Assembly (NCBI GenBank): GCA_003643975.1
Contig: QNAR01000030.1
Coordinates: 1 to 11,965, forward strand
Direction of reading: 5' to 3'
Origin: Thermotogae bacterium
GTDB taxonomy: Bacteria > Thermotogota > Thermotogae > Petrotogales > Kosmotogaceae
Length of the DNA stretch: 11,965 nucleotides
Shown here: piece after piece, positions 7,164-11,965 of the stretch
How positions within the stretch are numbered: the first letter of the stretch is position 1
Layout of the letters: every line of letters begins with the position of its first letter
Program-made: the position numbers and the translations under genes
The notes under the pieces: generated by a model
The model's input: the letters and a program-made list of their open reading frames with translations, nothing else
Database searches by the model: none
Told to the model about the DNA's origin: nothing

Positions 7164-8607
7164 AGTAAGATTTGCTCCAAGCCCAACTGGACATTTACAT
7201 GTGGGAGGAGCCAGGACGGCTCTTTTTAATTATCTTTATGCCCAACATGCCGCCGGGAAATTCATTCTAAGGATAGAAGATACAGACATGGAAAGATCAA
7301 CGAAAGAATCCGAGGAAAAATTAATCGAATCTTTACTATGGATGGGCATTTCATGGGATGAAGGTCCGGACATTGGCGGTCCTTATGGCCCGTATAGACA
7401 AAGCGAACGAAAATTCACATACAGACAAATGGCTGAGCAATTGTTAGAAGAAGGAAAAGCATACGAAGTTTTTGCATACCCTGAAGAAATCAAAAAGCTA
7501 CATGATGCTCTGATGGCTATGGGGAAAGCACCACATTATACTGAAGAGATGTTCAAAGAGTTCGATACTCCAGAAAGGCGTAGGGCTTTTAAAGAAAAAG
7601 GTCTGACTCCCGCTGTCTTTTTTAAGATGCCGAGAAAGGAATATGCCTTTATAGATTTGGTAAAAGGCGAAGTTGTTTTCAAAGAAGGTTCGCTGGGCGA
7701 TTTTGCCATTATGAGATCCAACGGTTTGCCAATTTACAATTTTGCCGTCGTTATAGATGACATATCAATGGAGATAACTCATGTGATCAGAGGTGATGAT
7801 CACCTTTCCAATACACTGAAGCAGCTGGCTCTTTATGAAGCTTTTGGAATTGTACCACCAAAATTCGCACATGTGTCAATGATACTTGGTCCTGATGGAA
7901 AAAAACTCAGCAAAAGGCATGGAGCAACTTCTGTGGAAGAATTCCGTGACAAGGGATTTCTTCCTGAAGCCTTTATAAATTATCTCGTCCTGTTAGGCTG
8001 GTCCCACCCTGAAGGGAAGGAAATAATGTCTATCGATGAGATGATCAGGGAGTTCTCGATTGAGAGGCTTCACTCAAGCCCTGCCGTTTTTGATGTCACC
8101 AAAGCTCGTTGGATGAACGGCGTTTACATCCGCCAGGTGAATCTGGAAAGAGTTACAGAGCTGGCAATTCCCTATATAGTCGAAAAGGGTTATATGACAG
8201 AGGAACAGGCTAAGGCAAATATAAAGTGGCTTAGGAAAGCCGTAGATTCTGTGCGAAAAAGCGTTGAAACCATTGAAGAGATTCCAGAAAAACTCGAAGT
8301 CTATTTCAAAGGGCCTGAAATTATTGAATTGCCTGTGAAAACGGAAGAAGAGAAACAGGTAGTACTTGTTTTGAAAAAAATCAGAGAGCATCTTGAAGAA
8401 CTCGATGTTTGGGACCATAAGGCAGTTGTAGATATTGTTAAAAATGCGGTAAAAGAGATCAAACCAGACAGGAAGCTCTTCTATCAGACCTTCAGAAAGG
8501 TCCTCACGGGTATGGATGAAGGGCCAGAACTCGTTGAGATTCTCTTTTTGCTTGGAAAAAATAAAGTTACAGATAGGATAGATAGGGCGGTGGGCAATCT
8601 GTGCTGA
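7156..8607 (+). CDS. gltX: Glutamyl-tRNA synthetase
   Basis: Class I aminoacyl-tRNA synthetase that charges tRNA with glutamate. It has 483 residues from the chosen start. The signature FAPSPTGHLHVGG at 6-18 carries the HIGH-equivalent HLHVG; ILRIEDTD is at 37-44, VIRGDDHLSNT at 210-220 and the KMSKS-equivalent KKLSKRHG at 249-256. The helical anticodon-binding region fills the C-terminus. ATG at 7156 is preferred over in-frame GTGs at 7144 and 7147, because AGGTGG at 7142-7147 sits eight bases upstream and the family starts just before VRVRFAPSPTG. Whether it is discriminating, or also charges tRNA-Gln for amidation, cannot be decided here. It overlaps the Nudix gene by eight bases and cysS by seven. 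Confidence 0.95.
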   Translation: MVRVRFAPSPTGHLHVGGARTALFNYLYAQHAAGKFILRIEDTDMERSTKESEEKLIESLLWMGISWDEGPDIGGPYGPYRQSERKFTYRQMAEQLLEEGKAYEVFAYPEEIKKLHDALMAMGKAPHYTEEMFKEFDTPERRRAFKEKGLTPAVFFKMPRKEYAFIDLVKGEVVFKEGSLGDFAIMRSNGLPIYNFAVVIDDISMEITHVIRGDDHLSNTLKQLALYEAFGIVPPKFAHVSMILGPDGKKLSKRHGATSVEEFRDKGFLPEAFINYLVLLGWSHPEGKEIMSIDEMIREFSIERLHSSPAVFDVTKARWMNGVYIRQVNLERVTELAIPYIVEKGYMTEEQAKANIKWLRKAVDSVRKSVETIEEIPEKLEVYFKGPEIIELPVKTEEEKQVVLVLKKIREHLEELDVWDHKAVVDIVKNAVKEIKPDRKLFYQTFRKVLTGMDEGPELVEILFLLGKNKVTDRIDRAVGNLC

Positions 8608-9977
8608 AAATAACGAATACCCTCACAGGAAAAAAAGAAGAATTTATTCCAATAAATTCCGGCGAGGTAAAAATTTATGTCTGTGGACCCACGGTGTACA
8701 ACTTTGTTCATCTTGGAAACAGTAGACCAGCTATTACTTTTGATGCTTTCAGGAGATATCTTGAATATTGCGGCTACAAAGTTACACTCGCCCAGAATTT
8801 CACGGATATAGACGACAAAATCATCATCAAAGCCAATGAAGAGGGTGTGGATTCACTGGAAATAGCCGAGCGTTATATCATCCAGTACTGGAAGGATTCT
8901 ATGGCTTTGGGTATAAGGCCAGCCAATTTTCACCCGAGAACAACACATTATGTTGATGAAATAATCGACTTCATCGAAGATCTTATTGCAAAGGGTTACG
9001 CTTACATTTCCGAGGGTGATGTTTATTTTGACGTTTCAAGTTTTGACGATTATGGCAGGCTTTCTGGAAGAAAGCTGGAAGAACTCATTGCGGGAGCCAG
9101 AATACAACCTGGCGAAAAGAAAAGAGCACCGGAAGACTTTACACTGTGGAAAGCCGCAAAGGAAAATGAACCCTATTGGGAAAGTCCCTGGGGGAAAGGA
9201 AGGCCTGGCTGGCATATTGAATGTTCGGTCATGTCTACCTGCATTCTTGGGAAGACCTTTGATATCCATGCGGGAGGGTCAGACCTGATATTTCCCCATC
9301 ATGAAAACGAAAGGGCCCAGTCGGAGGCGAGATATGGAAAGCCCTTTGCTAGATACTGGATGCACAATGGCATGATGAGGTTCGCTGGCTCAAAAATGTC
9401 TAAATCAATGGGGAATTTTATAACAATAAAAGAAGCTGTGAAAAAATATGGAAAAGATGCCATACGTTATTTCGTGTTTTCAAAACACTACCGTTCGCCA
9501 ATTGATTATTCAGAAGATCTGCTTCAAGAAGCAAAGATAGCTGTTACAAGAGGAAATCAAATATTAGATGACTTTGAACAAAGCCTGGGAGAAAAACAGC
9601 CTTTCGCCAAGAAAACCCCCTGGGTAAGCGAGAAAATAACCGAGTTTAAGACATATCTCGACGACGATTTCAACACTCCGAAAGCACTCGCGCTGATTTT
9701 TGAAATGATAAACGAAGTCGCCAACGCTTCTGAGAAGTTGCGAAGGTTGGAAGCTTTTCATCTTGTTAGAAACGAGTTTGGACCAGTATTGGGAATATTT
9801 GACTTTCCAGAAAGCGGACACTTTGATATTGATGGTCTTGTGAAAATACTCATAGATCTCAGAGATCAGTTTAGGAAGGAAAAGAACTACAAAAAATCAG
9901 ACGAAATAAGAGATAGGCTAATGAGCTTTGGCATAAAGCTGATGGACACCCCTAGTGGTACTAAATGGTCATTCTGA
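8601..9977 (+). CDS. cysS: Cysteinyl-tRNA synthetase
   Basis: Class I synthetase that charges tRNA-Cys. At 458 residues it is the standard bacterial size. CGPTVYNFVHLGN at 28-40 includes zinc ligand C28 and the HIGH-like HLGN. GWHIECSVM at 203-211 carries C208, and FPHHENE at 231-237 supplies the remaining zinc ligands. KMSKS is intact at 265-269, and the C-terminus ends in the typical IRDRL...DTPSGTKW pattern. Start is GTG at 8601, overlapping the gltX TGA by seven bases, with the G-rich GGCGGTGGG at 8586-8594 as ribosome-binding site. It is the last gene of the cluster; a strong terminator follows 13 bases after its stop. Confidence 0.96.
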   Translation: MLKITNTLTGKKEEFIPINSGEVKIYVCGPTVYNFVHLGNSRPAITFDAFRRYLEYCGYKVTLAQNFTDIDDKIIIKANEEGVDSLEIAERYIIQYWKDSMALGIRPANFHPRTTHYVDEIIDFIEDLIAKGYAYISEGDVYFDVSSFDDYGRLSGRKLEELIAGARIQPGEKKRAPEDFTLWKAAKENEPYWESPWGKGRPGWHIECSVMSTCILGKTFDIHAGGSDLIFPHHENERAQSEARYGKPFARYWMHNGMMRFAGSKMSKSMGNFITIKEAVKKYGKDAIRYFVFSKHYRSPIDYSEDLLQEAKIAVTRGNQILDDFEQSLGEKQPFAKKTPWVSEKITEFKTYLDDDFNTPKALALIFEMINEVANASEKLRRLEAFHLVRNEFGPVLGIFDFPESGHFDIDGLVKILIDLRDQFRKEKNYKKSDEIRDRLMSFGIKLMDTPSGTKWSF

Positions 9978-9990
9978 TCTCGTAACAAGC

Positions 9991-10025
9991 AAAAGAGTCA
10001 TCCGTAAAGGGTGACTCTTTTTATT
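9991..10025 (+). terminator. Intrinsic terminator of the ftcD-cysS cluster
   Basis: Positions 9991-10003 pair with 10009-10021 in a 13-base-pair stem (one T-G wobble) around a five-base GTAAA loop, followed by a short T-rich tail. It starts 13 bases after the cysS stop. The opposite strand also reads a T-run after the stem, so it may stop leftward transcripts too, including one reading out of the 10120-11469 gene. Confidence 0.9.
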
Positions 10026-10034
10026 AGTATACAC

Positions 10035-10064
10035 TTGACTATCTAACCTTTAAGATGGTATAAT
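10035..10064 (+). promoter_or_regulatory. Strong sigma-70-type promoter with extended -10, no ORF downstream
   Basis: TTGACT at 10035-10040 (5 of 6 to consensus) is 18 bases from a perfect TATAAT at 10059-10064, preceded by TGG, which makes an extended -10. It is the best promoter match seen in the window. Transcription would start near 10071. No plus-strand gene follows: the next plus-strand feature is a terminator hairpin, and beyond that lies an oppositely oriented gene. Confidence 0.7.
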
Positions 10065-10070
10065 TTTGTT

Positions 10071-10120
10071 GCGAGACGTTCATTGCCCCGACGCTCCGCT
10101 AAAGCTTCCGGGGCTTTTTT
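10071..10120 (+). ncRNA. Candidate small RNA of about 50 nt (orphan promoter-terminator unit)
   Basis: A near-consensus promoter ends at 10064 and an intrinsic terminator spans 10085-10120, so the predicted transcript is about 50 nt. It has a short single-stranded 5' part (about 14 bases) and one terminator stem with an 18-base loop. No ribosome-binding site or credible ORF is present. It resembles no RNA family I recognise. Its 3' end meets the stop codon of the minus-strand secreted-protein gene, so it would be antisense to any 3' UTR of that mRNA. The ends are inferred only from promoter and terminator positions. Confidence 0.4.
10085..10120 (+). terminator. Second intrinsic terminator, rightward
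   Basis: GCCCCG at 10085-10090 pairs with CGGGGC at 10109-10114, followed directly by six T (10115-10120). The 18-base loop can form a small inner helix (GCT 10093-10095 with AGC 10103-10105). The T-tract is on the plus strand only, so it does not serve the convergent gene. It ends the orphan unit started at 10035, and may also back up the cluster terminator. Confidence 0.75.
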
Positions 10121-11469
10121 CATTTCATTATGAATTTCCCCTTTAATGCATTGTCGTCATATGAATACCATGAAAAAAACGCAATTCCACTTTCTACTTC
10201 TGAACCCATCATTGCACCCAGAACGGTACCGGCATTTATAAAGAGGGAGAAAGAATGGTCAACAGGAACCTCTTTGGAAAACTGTGCAAACAGGGCATTA
10301 TCTTTTAGGGGAGTCATTTGTTGAAGCCAGCTATCTGTTTCAACTTTATTAGCTAAACTGGAAATGATATATCCATTGTCAACCCATATATATAGGTCTT
10401 GCTCGGTTTTTACGGTATCTTCTTCAACCGTATATGCGATATCTGCTTCTTTCATCAGAGAGAGAAGCTCATCATAACTCCCATTAAACCCTATTTTGCT
10501 AATCAGTTTCAGAGGGAGAGGCGCAGGTGCAGTCTCGCTCTCATCAGTAGTGTCATCACCCATTTGCATACTCATAAAGCTATTCAAAAGTGCATCTACA
10601 TCGAGCTCGACATCAACGAGAAGCTCGCCTGTGAGTTTGCTGGAAATTTTGTCGAAAAAGTCTTTAGATAGTGCTGGAATAGTGCTTGTAGTAAGAGAAA
10701 GATTGAACCGATCGCTCAATATGCCCTCTGCGTCAGCTATGGAACGTGTTTTTAAAGATAGTGCCGCGAAAGAAAATCTTGGATTAGCCTCCAGCTCTTT
10801 AACGGAAGCGCTTCCAAAAAGAGAGCGGAGCTTTTCGGCAGACTCAGGCGTTTTAGCTGATAATGTACCTTCACCTTTCAAGAAACCATCCTCGAAGTAA
10901 AGAACAGCCTTTTGGTCAAATTCCTCATCGCCACCCACCAGATACATGAATCCATTTGGAAAATCGCTGATGATATTAGAAACCTGATAACCTTTTTTCA
11001 CGGTGGAGTACGCATCTACATCGCCTACGTAAAGATATTTTCCATCGGTGACGATTTTCAAACTGAAATTTTCAGGAAGAAATTGGGGAAGAACACTTTC
11101 AATTGCTTTCTTTGCATTTTCGGCTTTGTCAATAGGACCAAGAATCACGATGTTTTTTGCACCCGATTCCGTATTCCAAGTAGCCACGGCGAGATCGGCC
11201 GAAAAAGCACTGTAAATAGTTTGGGGATCCTGACCGTTGTTGTAAGCAGCCATTTCGATATACTGTGCTGCAATCTGATCAAGTGCCAGCTGGTTTATGA
11301 GCACATCACCGAGAGTTGTTCCCTTCAGCTTTTCATAGTTACCTTTGAGGTCTTCAATTAGAAGAACATTCAAAGCTGAGGAAGGAATTTTTGCAGCAAG
11401 CTCTTCAACTGAAGCTAAAGTAGTAATAGCTACCAAAAAAAACAGAAAAAATACAATACCCCTTTTCAA
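10120..11469 (-). CDS. Secreted protein of unknown function, DUF3352-like
   Basis: I do not recognise a named family with certainty. The protein has 449 residues from TTG at 11469, chosen because GGAGGTGG (11482-11475) lies just upstream; the reading frame stays open further upstream, but that would translate the ribosome-binding site. Residues 1-19 form a signal peptide (K2, R3, then a Phe/Leu/Val core, probable cleavage after TTLA). The mature part has no cysteine. Its repeated scheme of a short strand, helix, then an assessment of a value (SADLAVATW near 91-99, NIVILGPIDKAENAKKAIES near 106-125) resembles DUF3352-type periplasmic or lipoprotein-like proteins. An acidic Pro/Ala linker at about 304-319 separates two halves. 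It is convergent with cysS. The secreted nature is well supported; the DUF match is from memory of pattern only. Confidence 0.7.
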   Translation of the reverse strand: MKRGIVFFLFFLVAITTLASVEELAAKIPSSALNVLLIEDLKGNYEKLKGTTLGDVLINQLALDQIAAQYIEMAAYNNGQDPQTIYSAFSADLAVATWNTESGAKNIVILGPIDKAENAKKAIESVLPQFLPENFSLKIVTDGKYLYVGDVDAYSTVKKGYQVSNIISDFPNGFMYLVGGDEEFDQKAVLYFEDGFLKGEGTLSAKTPESAEKLRSLFGSASVKELEANPRFSFAALSLKTRSIADAEGILSDRFNLSLTTSTIPALSKDFFDKISSKLTGELLVDVELDVDALLNSFMSMQMGDDTTDESETAPAPLPLKLISKIGFNGSYDELLSLMKEADIAYTVEEDTVKTEQDLYIWVDNGYIISSLANKVETDSWLQQMTPLKDNALFAQFSKEVPVDHSFSLFINAGTVLGAMMGSEVESGIAFFSWYSYDDNALKGKFIMK

Positions 11470-11644
11470 TAGAACCACCTCCAACCATTTCTATTCTATA
11501 TTATGACAGGCTATAAATCTTTCCCGTTCAGAAAAATTTTAACAGACTGACTGATAGTTTCCAATAAACAGTCGATACGAGGGAAAATCAAAGAAGAGTT
11601 GGCGTAAAATTGTAATATTCCATGATAATAGTTTCGCCAGCCCG

Positions 11645-11673
11645 TTGACTAAAACCCATTTATGATTTAGGTT
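11645..11673 (+). promoter_or_regulatory. Weak promoter candidate for the mutase gene
   Basis: The 233-base divergent gap (11470-11702) holds no gene. TTGACT at 11645-11650 is a good -35 box, but the element 17 bases on, TAGGTT at 11668-11673, matches the -10 consensus poorly; TATGAT at 11661-11666 is better but too close. No strong hairpin or known riboswitch fold was recognised in the gap, including any cobalamin riboswitch. Confidence 0.25.
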
Positions 11674-11702
11674 TGTAACAGGATGCGTTAGGAGGGATGA
11701 AA

Positions 11703-11965
11703 ATGGGAGAGAAGGAGTTAATGGAAAGTCTGAAGTCCTCAGAAGCAAGATGGAAAGAAAGAGTGTTGAACCCTGTTTTGAAACGCTTTCCAGAGCGGAA
11801 AAAACGTTTTGAAGCATCTTCGGGTACCGAGATTAAACAAGTTTACACGCCTTTAGACATTTCCGGATTTGATTATATCAACCAGTTGGGTTTCCCGGGT
11901 GAATATCCTTTTACTAGAGGGGTTCAGCCTACCATGTATCGTGGGCGTTTTTGGACCATGAGGCA
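11703..11965 (+). CDS. Methylmalonyl-CoA-mutase-type large subunit, N-terminal 87 residues
   Basis: Partial gene cut by the right edge. The segment PLDISGFDYINQLGFPGEYP (50-69) and the following TRGVQPTMYRGRFWTMR (71-87) are characteristic of the N-terminus of the catalytic TIM-barrel subunit of B12-dependent acyl-CoA mutases. These interconvert methylmalonyl-CoA and succinyl-CoA or related branched and linear acyl-CoAs. The RGVQPTMY form is, as I recall it, that of the split-subunit type in which the B12-binding domain is a separate protein. ATG at 11703 is chosen because AGGAGGG at 11690-11696 gives six bases of spacing; the in-frame ATG at 11697 touches the ribosome-binding site. The substrate cannot be fixed because the key residues lie beyond the window. 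Confidence 0.85.
   Translation, partial: MGEKELMESLKSSEARWKERVLNPVLKRFPERKKRFEASSGTEIKQVYTPLDISGFDYINQLGFPGEYPFTRGVQPTMYRGRFWTMR

Noticed and set aside
10496..10900. Plus-strand open frames inside the secreted-protein gene (also 10399-10671 and 10912-11361)
   Set aside because: They are antisense to a gene with a signal peptide and a good ribosome-binding site, their compositions look random, and no start signals were found.
11470..11484. Upstream TTG start for the secreted protein
   Set aside because: It would translate the GGAGGTGG ribosome-binding site and put extra hydrophobic residues before the positively charged start of the signal peptide.
11530..11575. GACTG/CAGTC short repeats in the divergent gap
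   Set aside because: Five-base arms with a long spacer are expected by chance; no operator can be supported.
11539..11817. Minus-strand open frame of 92 codons in the divergent gap
   Set aside because: It runs over the first codons of the mutase gene on the other strand, has no ribosome-binding site and recalls no family.
1..11965. tRNA, rRNA, CRISPR array, insertion sequence or prophage
   Set aside because: No cloverleaf, regular repeat-spacer array, transposase or terminal inverted repeats were found; base composition is even across the window.

Overview
The window looks like chromosomal DNA of a thermophilic or recently thermophilic bacterium. Codon and base use are moderately AT-rich and uniform, genes are packed with short overlaps, Shine-Dalgarno sites are strong, and TTG and GTG starts are common. 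The first full gene is a TtuA-type tRNA thiolase, an enzyme typical of thermophiles. From remembered family sequences, GltX most resembles Thermotogota proteins. The mix of a histidine-degradation pair and a B12-dependent acyl-CoA mutase would fit the Kosmotoga/Mesotoga branch. That placement is inference; no search was run.

Layout. Positions 1-54 hold the N-terminus of a minus-strand Rossmann-fold protein. Divergent from it, ttuA (148-1068) and rodA (1052-2128) overlap on the plus strand: tRNA thiolation next to a cell-wall polymerase. After a 123-base AT-rich gap, a tight eight-gene plus-strand cluster runs from 2252 to 9977: ftcD, hutI, rlmH, a CNNM/CorC-type membrane protein, cdd, a Nudix ADP-ribose pyrophosphatase, gltX and cysS. 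Most junctions overlap by 4-35 bases or are only a few bases apart, so one transcript with translational coupling is likely. A strong hairpin plus T-tract (9991-10025) ends the cluster.

The 9978-10119 gap then holds a near-consensus extended -10 promoter (10035-10064), followed within about 20 bases by a second intrinsic terminator (10085-10120). Together they outline an orphan transcription unit of about 50 nt, a candidate small RNA. On the minus strand, 10120-11469 encodes a secreted, cysteine-free protein of 449 residues that resembles DUF3352-like periplasmic proteins. A 233-base divergent gap separates it from the start of a methylmalonyl-CoA-mutase-type large subunit (11703 to the window edge).

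How the genes fit together. FtcD and HutI catalyse non-adjacent late steps of histidine breakdown; formiminoglutamate is made from the HutI product and used by FtcD, which feeds one-carbon units to tetrahydrofolate. They are co-transcribed with translation and ribosome-maturation genes (rlmH, gltX, cysS) and nucleotide-handling genes (cdd, the Nudix gene). This is mainly an ordinary core-genome region. The points most worth a second look are the orphan promoter-terminator unit, the unassigned secreted protein convergent with it, and the substrate identity of the mutase.
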